DNA from: CALAZP01 sp041164265 | GTDB taxonomy: Bacteria > Bacteroidota > Bacteroidia > Chitinophagales > Saprospiraceae | Reading direction: 5' to 3' | NCBI GenBank assembly: GCA_041164265.1 | Contig: JBEAPR010000067.1 | Coordinates: 1 to 64,000, forward strand | Length of the DNA: 64,000 bases | In this document: positions 51,753-60,465 of the stretch, in pieces | Position numbering within the stretch: position 1 is the first letter of the stretch | How the letters are laid out: the number at the start of each line of letters is the position of its first letter | Made by a program: the position numbers and the translations under genes | Notes under the pieces: generated by a model | What the model was told of the DNA's origin: nothing | The model's database searches: none | Seen by the model: the letters and a program-made list of their open reading frames with translations, nothing else

Positions 51753-53043
51753 AATAGTTGAAATAGTTGGCCTTGCCTTTTTAATCGCCGGATTGGTAGT
51801 CACTTTATTTTTTTCCCATCAGGATACTTTTTTCACCTTGTTTTCTGGGATCACCATTGCTTTTTCAGGATATTTTGTTTTGACTTTTTGTTCTTTTAAT
51901 GGTTTATCTGCTAGGCATTTGATCGGTATAGGCATTTTAATTAGACTGTTGGCTTTATTTAATTTGCCTTCTTTAACAGATGATTTCTACAGGTTTATTT
52001 GGGATGGTTGGTTGAATGCTTCAGGAATTAGCCCTTATCTTTTTACCCCTAGAGAACTGATTCAAGAGATAACGCCACCTCCTGATTTATTTAATCATCT
52101 TAATTCACAAGATTATTATTCTATATACCCACCATTGCTTCAATTTTTTTTTCATTTAGCATATTTATTGAGTAAAGGAAGTATAGTGTCTTTTATTTTT
52201 TGGGCCAAAATGCCTATTTTAATTGGTGAGGCACTTACGATTATACTAATTCCGAAAATTTTAAGGGCCTTAGGTCAGCATGAAAAATTAGCCAAATGGT
52301 ATTTTTTTAATCCATTAATCATTGTGGAACTAATGGGTAACCTTCATTATGAAGGATTAGCCATTGCTGGGTTGTGTTTGGGCGTCTATGGGGTATTGCA
52401 CAACAAGTCTTTCGTTTCTGTTATTGGAGTATCTTTTGCCGTTGGAATCAAACTAGTACCTCTAATTGCTTTACCATTCTTTATGATTTTATGGAATTGG
52501 AAAAATAGATTAGCGATGTTGGTTCTATTAACGTTATTTTTCAAAGACCTATTTGATGTTGAAGTGCTAGCCCATTTTTTTACTAGTTTCAATTTATATT
52601 TCCAAAAATTTGAATTTAACGGGGGCGTATACTTTTTTTCTAGGGAACTTAGTAAGTTGATAATCGGGTATAATCCTATTGCATATCTAGGACCTGGCTT
52701 ACAAATAGTGGTTGTTGTAGGAACGGTATTTCTATTTTATAAATGGTTTTCAGAAAAATATAGAAAAATAAACGCAGGAATAGAAATGATATTTTTTATA
52801 AGCCTGTTGTATTATTTTTTTTCAACCACCGTGCATCCCTGGTATTTAGGTATTCCAATCTTTCTTGGAGTTTTTCTGAATTTTAGATTTATATATGTAT
52901 GGTCTTGGTTGATTTTTTTATCGTATTTCCATTATGTTGGGGAAGAGTATGAGGAGGCTTTTTGGGTACCTGTAATTGAGTATGGGGGGTTATGGATATT
53001 GATGATGGTAGAAATAAAAAAGCGCTGGAATTTTGAATCCTAG
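51742..53043 (+). CDS. Polytopic membrane mannosyltransferase-like protein
   Basis: A 433-residue protein with about 10-12 membrane helices. The first periplasmic loop has LTDDFYRFIWDGWLNASGIS, the acidic DD...WDG motif of GT-C transferases of the GT87/PIG-M-like kind that use polyprenyl-phosphate sugars. The start overlaps the upstream gene by 11 bases. With the DPM-like enzyme two genes earlier, it forms a donor-synthase plus donor-user pair. A terminator straddles its end. Confidence 0.8.
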   Translation: MKIKIVEIVGLAFLIAGLVVTLFFSHQDTFFTLFSGITIAFSGYFVLTFCSFNGLSARHLIGIGILIRLLALFNLPSLTDDFYRFIWDGWLNASGISPYLFTPRELIQEITPPPDLFNHLNSQDYYSIYPPLLQFFFHLAYLLSKGSIVSFIFWAKMPILIGEALTIILIPKILRALGQHEKLAKWYFFNPLIIVELMGNLHYEGLAIAGLCLGVYGVLHNKSFVSVIGVSFAVGIKLVPLIALPFFMILWNWKNRLAMLVLLTLFFKDLFDVEVLAHFFTSFNLYFQKFEFNGGVYFFSRELSKLIIGYNPIAYLGPGLQIVVVVGTVFLFYKWFSEKYRKINAGIEMIFFISLLYYFFSTTVHPWYLGIPIFLGVFLNFRFIYVWSWLIFLSYFHYVGEEYEEAFWVPVIEYGGLWILMMVEIKKRWNFES

Positions 53044-53050
53044 CGCTTTT
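53018..53050. terminator. Bidirectional rho-independent terminator
   Basis: AAAAGCGCT (53018-53026) and AGCGCTTTT (53042-53050) form a stem with A and T tails, suiting both the glycosyltransferase operon and the convergent gldN. The left arm lies inside the last codons of the upstream gene. Confidence 0.8.
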
Positions 53051-53068
53051 CAAACTAATTCAAAAAAA

Positions 53069-53929
53069 TTAGTAAGACCAGAGATCGTGTTCTCTATTAA
53101 ACAACTCCCGCTTGATGCGATCGCTTTCTAACAAAATATCGATACCTGACATATAATCTTGAATTCTTTGATCAAATACGTTAGATTCTTTGTAGATATA
53201 GCTCGAGAAAAATCTCATTTCGAAAATGTCTTCCCAGGAAAGGGGAATGGCATCGTTACCAGAATTAAATACTCTTTCATTGGCTAATAGTTCTCTAGCA
53301 TCAGGGTAATAAACCCAATAAAGTGGTTGTTCGTATCTGAACGACCCATCTTCGTTATTAACATCTTTGATTGGAGCAATGCCCAGAATTCGTACCTGTA
53401 ACTTAGAGTAGTGTTTGTCGAAATACCATACTTCCTTTATACGGTAGCGCTTGATATCTTCGAAATTGATTTCATTGCGAACAATCTTAGTCTCTAATTC
53501 ATAGGTTTCTGGATTGGTCGTAATTAAAGTATCTACCGTTGCACCTAAAGCAATTACTTGTTCTGCAGAAAGGGGATAGGCAAATTTGTCATCTTCCGCA
53601 CTATAGACGGTTAATTCTCCATTTTCAGCAGCTTCTTTAAAAATTTGAAAAAGCGGCCGCTGTGGATAAACGAATGGAAGATTCATTTTTTCTCGGGTAT
53701 CAATTACCCTCCATATTCTTGTCTCCCACATAATATCCGCTTCTCTTACCGGCGAATAGGGTAGCAATCTTTTTTCACTTACTAATTTTTTCTCCGTAAC
53801 GTCATTTAAAGGAGTTTTTGGTCCATCTAATAAGGTACCAGACTCTAAAATGATGTTCTGAGCATCCTGTGCTATGGATGTCGAATTTATTAGTAAAAGG
53901 GCTAAAATAGAAGCAATTAAATATTTCAT
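53069..53929 (-). CDS. gldN: Type IX secretion/gliding protein GldN
   Basis: A 286-residue periplasmic T9SS component (GldN/PorN) that forms rings with GldK under the outer membrane. It has a Sec signal (about 1-20, ending SIAQ). Family features include READIMWETRIWRVIDTREK, ADDKFAYP-like EDDKFAYPLS, IKEVWYFDKHYSKLQVRILG, and the C-terminal NVFDQRIQDYMSGIDILLES. It is the last gene of gldK-L-M-N, 5 bases after gldM, and ends at a shared terminator. Confidence 0.94.
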   Translation of the reverse strand: MKYLIASILALLLINSTSIAQDAQNIILESGTLLDGPKTPLNDVTEKKLVSEKRLLPYSPVREADIMWETRIWRVIDTREKMNLPFVYPQRPLFQIFKEAAENGELTVYSAEDDKFAYPLSAEQVIALGATVDTLITTNPETYELETKIVRNEINFEDIKRYRIKEVWYFDKHYSKLQVRILGIAPIKDVNNEDGSFRYEQPLYWVYYPDARELLANERVFNSGNDAIPLSWEDIFEMRFFSSYIYKESNVFDQRIQDYMSGIDILLESDRIKRELFNREHDLWSY

Positions 53930-53934
53930 GTATG

Positions 53935-55551
53935 CTATTTAATTTTATAAACCATTGAATTGATCGGTCTGCCAGCTGGATCTCCTGGGCATAATGCTTT
54001 GACGTTGTCAAAATAGTAGGTATCACCTGGTTTAGCCAAATTTGCTAAACGTTGGGCCTCGGCATTATATGAGGCACCAGGATTAACAACAGTTACTGGA
54101 TCTTGTCTTGCAGCTTGGTAAGTAAAGGAAAATCCTTGAATCTGACATCTAGCGTCAAAATCAAAGTCGTCCAACCAAGCGATAACTCCGCCTTGTGCTT
54201 TAAATTCTCCATTGCCTATTCGCGTTTCTCTAAGATTACCCAACCTTGCAATTGGATCTGGGATTCTTTTTACTCTAAATACTTTAGTATCACTAATTCC
54301 TCCTCCTGAAACATTAACTCTACACTCCTCATTAAAATTGTTTACTTTGACAATAAACTTATTTCCACCTGCTGGGGTAATAGAGGAACCAGCTCCGGAT
54401 ACCTTAACCTCCAAATCGTTAGAAGATACCCCAGCTGCAGAAACGGAAATCGGATTATCCACTCCCACATAGAAAACATTCATTTTGTCTGGTGAAACAG
54501 CAACTGACCTTTCACCTACTTCATAATAAAATGTTTTGGAATAGGTTTCTTGTTTGCCGGTAAACGGATTGACTACCGATATATCTACCTTAAGAGGTTT
54601 ATTACCGATAGTATTGGGCTTAGCTATGTACTTGCCTATACCTTCATTGATGTTAATTTCAGATCCATTGACTCTCATAGAGATGCCTTCTGAAGCCTGA
54701 GAAGAGAAAGCACTTAAAAAGACATCTGCTTGATAGGTTTCTCCCTTAATGATATAGCTACTATTGGCTGATACAACAGGAAAGAATTGGTCAAATTCAA
54801 TGACTGTAGCCCCGATTTTGCTACTTAGAAAATTAATAATGGTGGATTCTGAATTTTTAGAGTCGTTTTGGAATTTGCGCAAAATAGGATAGCATGCGGC
54901 TACGGGCATATAGCCAAAGGTATATTGCTCCCAGCTCGCTTTGTTGGCTATTTTCCAAGACTCGTCATCTATGGTCAAGGCAATTTTATCTTTTAATTCC
55001 TCAATTTCCTCAGGCCTAATTATGGTTCCTTCAATTTCTAATTTGGAAACTTCTTCTACAATCTTTATCAATTCACTTCTAGTTTGAAGTATTTTTTCCT
55101 TTAATTCCGGACCTTTAGGGCTTTGGGCATTTCCCAAAACCTCCATTCCATCTACAAAAAAACGAGTAGGTAATTCTTTATCTTTAAATTTTTTAGGTCT
55201 ACCGACTTTAAGTGGATCTTTATAACCCTCTGGATACACCCCTCCTGCTTCTTCTTCCAAATTGAGAAGCAACTCGTCAATGTATTGAGTAAACTCAGTA
55301 GACAGCTTTTCTGCTTTTTTAGCAGCTTCTACCAATGGTTGATATTGCGTTCTTTCCTCCACGGTTTTTTCCATAGATTCAATTACTTTGTTATTGGCAG
55401 TTTTAAGAATCTCGTTGGTAGAATTTATACTATTGTCTAATGAGAAAAAAGCATTCATCACCTCAGCTGATACATTTAGAGCAAGTAGTGCGGTAAGAAC
55501 GAGATACATCAGATTAATCATCAGTTGCCTCGGGTCCTTAGGTATAGACAT
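53935..55551 (-). CDS. gldM: Type IX secretion motor protein GldM
   Basis: A 538-residue T9SS/gliding motor protein (GldM/PorM). A single N-terminal transmembrane helix (about 10-30, LMYLVLTALLALNVSAEVMN) is followed by a long periplasmic part of helical then Ig-like domains, which dimerises and reaches GldKN. Conserved segments are PKDPRQLMINLMYL at the start and the C-terminal GGVIAWLDDFDFDARCQIQG. With GldL it forms the proton-powered rotary motor. It lies 52 bases after gldL; a TAAATTTG -7 match (55590-55583, minus strand) could give it a secondary promoter. Confidence 0.95.
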   Translation of the reverse strand: MSIPKDPRQLMINLMYLVLTALLALNVSAEVMNAFFSLDNSINSTNEILKTANNKVIESMEKTVEERTQYQPLVEAAKKAEKLSTEFTQYIDELLLNLEEEAGGVYPEGYKDPLKVGRPKKFKDKELPTRFFVDGMEVLGNAQSPKGPELKEKILQTRSELIKIVEEVSKLEIEGTIIRPEEIEELKDKIALTIDDESWKIANKASWEQYTFGYMPVAACYPILRKFQNDSKNSESTIINFLSSKIGATVIEFDQFFPVVSANSSYIIKGETYQADVFLSAFSSQASEGISMRVNGSEININEGIGKYIAKPNTIGNKPLKVDISVVNPFTGKQETYSKTFYYEVGERSVAVSPDKMNVFYVGVDNPISVSAAGVSSNDLEVKVSGAGSSITPAGGNKFIVKVNNFNEECRVNVSGGGISDTKVFRVKRIPDPIARLGNLRETRIGNGEFKAQGGVIAWLDDFDFDARCQIQGFSFTYQAARQDPVTVVNPGASYNAEAQRLANLAKPGDTYYFDNVKALCPGDPAGRPINSMVYKIK

Positions 55552-55603
55552 AATTCTTTAATTTATTGGTTTTGCAAAAGCACAAATTTACTTGAGCTAG
55601 ATA

Positions 55604-56209
55604 TTATACATCTCGTCTAGCTCCTGTCATTGTAGCCACTACGTTACCGTAAATGTTATTTAAGGTGCTGTAAGAATGATTCAGATTTTGAATATTGCTG
55701 TTTAGCATGCCAATTTGCTCCTTATAGGCTCTGGTGTCCTCCAATGAATCAGTAAGATCTGCCATTGCTTCATTTAACTTAGCATAAAAATTAGTCATAG
55801 AAGCTATTTGTTGACTAGTTCCTGAGAAGTCTACTTCTTGCAATGCTCGAAGGGATGAAAGATTTTTAGACATTTCTTGTAATTCTGTAATCATTCCATC
55901 CAATTGAAGATGAGCTTTTTCTCCATCTAATTGCCCGCCATCTGAGCTACCTCCTGCAATAGGAGTAACCTTGCCGTTGTAGGCGTCTAATCCCGGGTAC
56001 AATTTCTCCCAGTAATAATCTTTTTCTGGTCCTAGAATACCGAGCACCAAGAAAATCAATGCTTCGGTTGAAAGCCCAGCAATAAGGAGTTCACTAGCTC
56101 CATCCCAACTTTCTAGTTTAAATAATGCCCCAACCAATACTACAGCCGCTCCAAGACCTATAAGAAGATTTTTGAAATATTTAAATCCCTTTGATTTGAT
56201 GAAACTCAT
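55604..56209 (-). CDS. gldL: Type IX secretion motor protein GldL
   Basis: A 201-residue inner-membrane stator protein (GldL/PorL). Two transmembrane helices are visible (about 12-31 and 41-60), the first with GAAVVLVGALFKLESWDGAS, the second containing the Glu in STEALIFLVLGIL that is important for proton flow in the family. A cytoplasmic coiled-coil tail follows. The motif PEKDYYWEKLYPGLD after helix 2 is diagnostic. It uses proton-motive force, which the proteorhodopsin in this window would help maintain. It starts 30 bases after gldK. Confidence 0.95.
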   Translation of the reverse strand: MSFIKSKGFKYFKNLLIGLGAAVVLVGALFKLESWDGASELLIAGLSTEALIFLVLGILGPEKDYYWEKLYPGLDAYNGKVTPIAGGSSDGGQLDGEKAHLQLDGMITELQEMSKNLSSLRALQEVDFSGTSQQIASMTNFYAKLNEAMADLTDSLEDTRAYKEQIGMLNSNIQNLNHSYSTLNNIYGNVVATMTGARRDV

Positions 56210-56239
56210 TACTTTATTTTTTAATTATTAATTATTTCT

Positions 56240-57475
56240 TTAAAAATCGTTGATAGACCTTCCTAAGAAAGTGAGTACATTTCTGAATCCTATATAGGAT
56301 TTGGTAGTATCTTGATATTCCCAATTTCTAGTTCCCGTTTGAAGATAATAAGCTACATCTTTCCAAGAGCCTCCTCTGACTACCTTTCTTTTGTATGATT
56401 CAGGATCATTTTCATTAGCATCATATCTCACATCAGGATTGAGGTCGTGCATAAACTGATAGGCGTTCTCTTCGAAAGCGGTACTGGTCCATTCAGCTAC
56501 ATTACCAGCCATATTGTATAGTCCGTAATCATTTGGGAAATATGCATCTGCTTTAACAGTATAAAAACCTCCATCTTCTGGATAATTTCCTCGTCCTGGT
56601 TTGAAGTTGGCCAAAAGACATCCTTTTCCATTTCTTACATAATATCCCCCCCAAGGAAATGGAGCTAAATCTCTACCTCCTCTTGCAGCGTATTCCCATT
56701 CATGCTCAGAAGGCAATCGAAAATCCTCAGTGTTAAGATCATCTCCTTTCGATTCGTTCCAAAGTTGAGTTCTCCAATGGCTGAAAGCAGTAGCCATATG
56801 CCAATCTACCCCAACTACAGGGTAATCGTCATAGGATGGGTGACTGAAATAATTTCTTGCCATAGGTTCGTTATAGCTATAGGCGAAATCCCTAATCCAT
56901 ACAAGAGTATCTGGATATATTTGAACTCTTTTTTTCCTTATAAAATCTCGTCTTCTTTGAGATCCATCACTTTTAGCTGCACCTTGCCAATCATACCATT
57001 CGTATTCATAGATCAATTTTTCTACGGCTAGTTCTCTTTTACCAGAAAACCTATCGGGGCCTTGATAATAAAGGTCTTCTAAAGTTTCATCGGCCCAATC
57101 TATTTCATATTCCCAATCAATTCGTTCTTCTCCAGTCACTTCATCTTCTATGAAGTGGTCTAGATAGGTGTGCGCCCAGTATTCTGTCACCCATTTCACA
57201 AATTGTCGATACTCATTGTTAGTGATTTCGGTATCGTCCATGTAGAAACCTTGAATTGAAATTTCTTTTGGTCTTTGGACAAAAGTATTGGCAATGTCTT
57301 GATCGCTTGGACCAACATGTAGAGTTCCAGAAGGAACATAAACCATTCCGTAGGGATTAATTCCTTTCCAGGATGGTCGATCTTGTACACCGACTAGCTC
57401 ACCCGATTGTTTCTGACCACAAGATGTTGCTAATAAGATTAGCACAAATGCACTCAAATGAATTACTCTTCTCAT
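56240..57475 (-). CDS. gldK: Type IX secretion lipoprotein GldK
   Basis: A 411-residue outer-membrane lipoprotein (GldK/PorK) with lipobox LLATSC (Cys19) and an FGE/SUMF1-fold body: YMDDTEITNNEYRQFVKWV, FRLPSEHEWEYAARGG, NMAGNVAEWTSTAF and VVRGGSWKDVAYY. It lacks the FGE catalytic cysteines, as expected for GldK. It forms the periplasmic ring with GldN. It is the first gene of gldKLMN; the 153-base gap upstream holds the porP-like gene's terminator. Confidence 0.94.
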   Translation of the reverse strand: MRRVIHLSAFVLILLATSCGQKQSGELVGVQDRPSWKGINPYGMVYVPSGTLHVGPSDQDIANTFVQRPKEISIQGFYMDDTEITNNEYRQFVKWVTEYWAHTYLDHFIEDEVTGEERIDWEYEIDWADETLEDLYYQGPDRFSGKRELAVEKLIYEYEWYDWQGAAKSDGSQRRRDFIRKKRVQIYPDTLVWIRDFAYSYNEPMARNYFSHPSYDDYPVVGVDWHMATAFSHWRTQLWNESKGDDLNTEDFRLPSEHEWEYAARGGRDLAPFPWGGYYVRNGKGCLLANFKPGRGNYPEDGGFYTVKADAYFPNDYGLYNMAGNVAEWTSTAFEENAYQFMHDLNPDVRYDANENDPESYKRKVVRGGSWKDVAYYLQTGTRNWEYQDTTKSYIGFRNVLTFLGRSINDF

Positions 57476-57569
57476 ATCAATATTTAGGTTTTCCTAAGTG
57501 TTTTTTCAAATAAACCGCTAATATAATTTGTTTGGTTTGTTTGAGGCAAAAAAACCTTGCACTCATTCA

Positions 57570-57595
57570 AAAATTCAAGACGAAAAACGTCCTTG
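57570..57595 (-). terminator. Terminator candidate after the PorP/SprF-like gene
   Basis: On the minus strand CAAGGACG and CGTCTTG form a stem with one bulge around a TTTTT loop, followed by AATTTTTG. It lies about 35 bases after the stop and would separate porP/sprF from gldKLMN transcription. Confidence 0.5.
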
Positions 57596-57628
57596 TATTT
57601 AAAAATAGTATTTGACTTAAAAATAATT

Positions 57629-58585
57629 TTATAAAAATCTTGGACTATAAATAATTCTAGGTGGGATCCCACCACCAATTCTTTTGTTAATATTGAAGTT
57701 TAAACCTATTTCATGACTGCCACCTAAGGGGTTTGAAAAAGAAGATATTCCGCTATCATAGGCGTAAAAAAGTTTCCATTGATCATTTAATTTAATTCCT
57801 CCTTGAAGTATCAAAGCGTCTATTTCAGTAATCCCTCGCACCCCTAATCCAAGCATGATATTTTCGTTAATTCGAAGTTCGGTATTAACTAATAGCTGAT
57901 TTTGTTGCAGGTTAGATAATAAAGCGGCATTTCCAACAAGGCTAAATTTTGAGTTTAACTCATAATAATACCTTCCATAAAGGTGAAAGGTGCGTTCAAA
58001 AGTAAGAGTATTACCATTGATACCAGCAATTGGTGCGTTTAGGTTGGTTATAGAAAGTCCTGCTTCCCATCCTTTAGACCTGTAATACAATCCAATATCA
58101 ACAAAGACTGCAGTGGCGTTTTCCTGTTCTAAGGAAAGAATCTGATCGTTATGGTCAAATGGAGATCCATCAGAATATTGTCCTGAGGGAGTTCTGTAAC
58201 CATTTCCATCTATTGTTCTCTGGTAAACCCCCATCCCCAGCCCAATACTAAAAGATTGTTCTGCACTGCTTGTTAAATAGTAGCTATATTGGACAGAAGT
58301 TCTAGTATCTTTTCTCAAACCAGTTTGATCGGATTCAAATATTATTCCCAAGCCTCCATTGACTAAGTCATAAGGCATGTGGGCAGTAATCACTTGTTGT
58401 TTTGGATTACCTAAAACACCTATCCATTGATTTCTAACCACTCCAGTAATACTCAAAGAATTATCTAAACCCACATATCCAGGGTTAAAATTGGTCAAAT
58501 TTTCAAAATAAAGACTATAAGTGGGACGCTGCTGTCCACGCAATGACACAGTTAGCAATAAAAACAGGGCTATTAATCGAGTCAT
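57629..58585 (-). CDS. PorP/SprF family outer-membrane protein
   Basis: A 318-residue outer-membrane barrel of the PorP/SprF family (about 14 strands), which anchors GldM/GldK or SprB-type adhesins in T9SS. It has a Sec signal (about 1-18, ending SLRGQ), then QRPTYSLYFENLTNFNPGYVG typical of PorP, GAVVRNQWIG-like TGVVRNQWIG, and GGIKLNDQWKLFYAYDSGIS near the C-terminus. It is co-directional with and immediately upstream of gldKLMN, the conserved Bacteroidota order, which strongly supports the call. Confidence 0.92.
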   Translation of the reverse strand: MTRLIALFLLLTVSLRGQQRPTYSLYFENLTNFNPGYVGLDNSLSITGVVRNQWIGVLGNPKQQVITAHMPYDLVNGGLGIIFESDQTGLRKDTRTSVQYSYYLTSSAEQSFSIGLGMGVYQRTIDGNGYRTPSGQYSDGSPFDHNDQILSLEQENATAVFVDIGLYYRSKGWEAGLSITNLNAPIAGINGNTLTFERTFHLYGRYYYELNSKFSLVGNAALLSNLQQNQLLVNTELRINENIMLGLGVRGITEIDALILQGGIKLNDQWKLFYAYDSGISSFSNPLGGSHEIGLNFNINKRIGGGIPPRIIYSPRFL

Positions 58586-58717
58586 ATTGGAATAATAGTT
58601 TTTTTTCTTAAATGTTCATTGGCAACAATATAGTAAAACATTAATTCAAAAAACTGTTTCTTCAAAATAAAAACAAACAAAAAGTTTAATAAATGTTTTA
58701 TTATAAACAAAAAGTGT

Positions 58718-58725
58718 TATATTTG
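58718..58725 (+). promoter_or_regulatory. Candidate -7 element for the glucosaminidase-like gene
   Basis: TATATTTG matches TAnnTTTG, 20 bases before the ATG at 58746, implying a very short leader. No clear -33 box is present at 19-21 bases. The surrounding 142-base gap is extremely AT-rich. Confidence 0.45.
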
Positions 58726-58745
58726 TATTGGTTAAAATAAAAATT

Positions 58746-59384
58746 ATGGAAGCAACCTCTAACAATTACGTAATAGAATGGAAAGTTAGTATGCCTAATT
58801 CAAAGTCTAAATCCAAACGATTAATAATCAATTGGATGGTTGTTTTTAAAATTTTTATACCTGTAATGCTTTACTGTTGGATATATTTCAATGATTTCAA
58901 TTGGAACATACCTATCGGTAAAAATTACCTGACAGTTCTTGCTACTCATTCAGACCCGCTGGTTGAAGATAGGTTTTTTACTTGGCCTCATGAGCAGTAT
59001 TGGGAGATAGATGACGAACTTGCCAGGAGTTTTATTCAAAATAACACTTCAATAGTTCAATCTTTAGAATTAGAGAATCAAATTCCCGCTGGAGTTCAGA
59101 TGGCTATTGGTTTATTGAATATTCAAAATTTCAGTAGCTATTCTTCCAAAAAACATAAAGCTTCTTTTTGGACGAATTCAAGGCGAATTTCTCAAAAATG
59201 GAAAAATCAGGGCAGAGCAATTAGTCATCTTTTATTAGAAAATGGGCAGATTCCAAATAATCGCGAAGATTGGTATCTAATGGTTGTGGAGCATTTTAAT
59301 CAAAAATCTGAAGGGGCAGGTTTTTTAGTACAAAACCTTATAGCTCTTTACGATTTGAAAAAATTAGACCAGCAAAAAAGTTAG
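58746..59384 (+). CDS. Membrane-anchored protein resembling a degenerate glucosaminidase domain
   Basis: From ATG 58746 (MEATSNNYV) the protein has 212 residues: a basic cytoplasmic start, one transmembrane helix (about 32-50), and a periplasmic domain. The segment IPAGVQMAIGLLNIQNFSS resembles the start of flagellar-type glucosaminidase (GH73) domains (IPASxxLAQxxLES). EDWYLMVVEHF and LIALYDLKKLDQ resemble their end. The catalytic Glu of the LES motif is replaced (Asn in GLLNIQN), so it is probably inactive. The match is by eye and weak; the alternative is an unrelated helical domain. Confidence 0.6.
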   Translation: MEATSNNYVIEWKVSMPNSKSKSKRLIINWMVVFKIFIPVMLYCWIYFNDFNWNIPIGKNYLTVLATHSDPLVEDRFFTWPHEQYWEIDDELARSFIQNNTSIVQSLELENQIPAGVQMAIGLLNIQNFSSYSSKKHKASFWTNSRRISQKWKNQGRAISHLLLENGQIPNNREDWYLMVVEHFNQKSEGAGFLVQNLIALYDLKKLDQQKS

Positions 59385-59428
59385 TTATAAAAAATATTCA
59401 TTACGGATTTTGGTTTTCTCTGTTTGGA

Positions 59429-59463
59429 AAATGGAGGCTTTCATTGGCCTCCATTTCTTTTTG
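59429..59463 (+). terminator. Rho-independent terminator
   Basis: AAATGGAGGC (59429-59438) and GCCTCCATTT (59447-59456) form a perfect 10-base-pair stem with an 8-base loop, followed by CTTTTTG. It ends the glucosaminidase-like gene before ruvX. Confidence 0.88.
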
Positions 59464-59500
59464 AAACTAATATTGATTGGATTTGGTTTAATTTTGTGAG

Positions 59501-59917
59501 GTGGAAAGAATTCTATGCTTAGATTATGGTAAAGTGAGAACTGGAATCGCTGTAACGGATCCTTTGCAGATTATTGTTAGTCCATTAGAAACAGTAAGTA
59601 CGCATGATTTAAAAAATTTTTTAGATCATTATTTTAGATGCGAAAAGGTGAAGATTATTGTTGTGGGTTATCCTTTACAACTTAATGGAACAAAGAGTGA
59701 TACCACTATTATGGTGGATGATTTCATAGGTTTGTTAAAGAAGTGGTATCCAACAAAAAAAGTAGACGTAATTGATGAACGATTATCATCGATTGAGGCA
59801 AATAATATCATTATTCGATCAGGGGTTAAAAAATCGAAACGCAAAAAAAAGGGTTTAATAGATAAAATATCAGCAGTGATATTGTTGCAATCTTACTTAG
59901 AAAGAAATAAAAAATGA
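59501..59917 (+). CDS. ruvX: Holliday junction resolvase RuvX/YqgF
   Basis: A 138-residue RNase H-fold nuclease (YqgF/RuvX) implicated in rRNA 5' processing and possibly Holliday junction resolution. Motifs ILCLDYGKVRTGIAVTDP, IIVVGYPLQLNG and VDVIDERLSSIEA carry the acidic catalytic residues. The start is GTG (59501-59503), as no ATG precedes the first strand. Its stop overlaps the def start by 4 bases (ATGA), so the two are coupled. Confidence 0.94.
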   Translation: MERILCLDYGKVRTGIAVTDPLQIIVSPLETVSTHDLKNFLDHYFRCEKVKIIVVGYPLQLNGTKSDTTIMVDDFIGLLKKWYPTKKVDVIDERLSSIEANNIIIRSGVKKSKRKKKGLIDKISAVILLQSYLERNKK

Positions 59918-60465
59918 TTTTACCAATATATGGCTACGGCCAACCAGTGTTAAAAAGGGTAGCTGAAGATATTCATCATGATTATTCGAACTTAAAAGAA
60001 TTAATCGAGAATATGTGGGAAACCATGTATAATGCCAATGGTGTTGGCTTAGCCGCTCCTCAAATTGGATTATCCATTAGATTGTTTGTAATAGATACGA
60101 CTCAGATCTTTAAGGATAAGGATAAAGAGAAGGGTTTAAAAAGGGTATTTATTAACGCTCAAAAAATTGAAGAGAAGGGAGAAGAGTGGTGCTATGAAGA
60201 AGGTTGTTTGAGTATTCCCGAAGTGCGTGGAGAGGTAGATCGACCTGAATCTATAATATTGAAAGCTATGGATGAAAATTTTCATGAAACTACTGAAACT
60301 TTTGATGGAATTAATGCCAGAGTAATTCAACACGAATACGATCACATAGATGGAGTTTTGTTTGTCGACAAACTATCACCTGTTAGAAAGCGATTAATCC
60401 GAGGTAAATTGGCTGGTATGTTGAAAGGGAAGGTGACTTATGACTATAGAATGAAATGGAAGTGA
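59914..60465 (+). CDS. def: Peptide deformylase
   Basis: A 183-residue metalloenzyme removing the N-formyl group from nascent proteins. All three motifs are intact: GVGLAAPQIG, EEGCLSIPE (metal-ligand Cys) and QHEYDHIDGVLF (HExxH ligands). The insert TQIFKDKDKEKGLKR is typical of type 1B-like Bacteroidota enzymes. It is coupled to ruvX by a 4-base overlap. It ends exactly where the convergent RNase H gene ends, with no intergenic base. Confidence 0.96.
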   Translation: MILPIYGYGQPVLKRVAEDIHHDYSNLKELIENMWETMYNANGVGLAAPQIGLSIRLFVIDTTQIFKDKDKEKGLKRVFINAQKIEEKGEEWCYEEGCLSIPEVRGEVDRPESIILKAMDENFHETTETFDGINARVIQHEYDHIDGVLFVDKLSPVRKRLIRGKLAGMLKGKVTYDYRMKWK

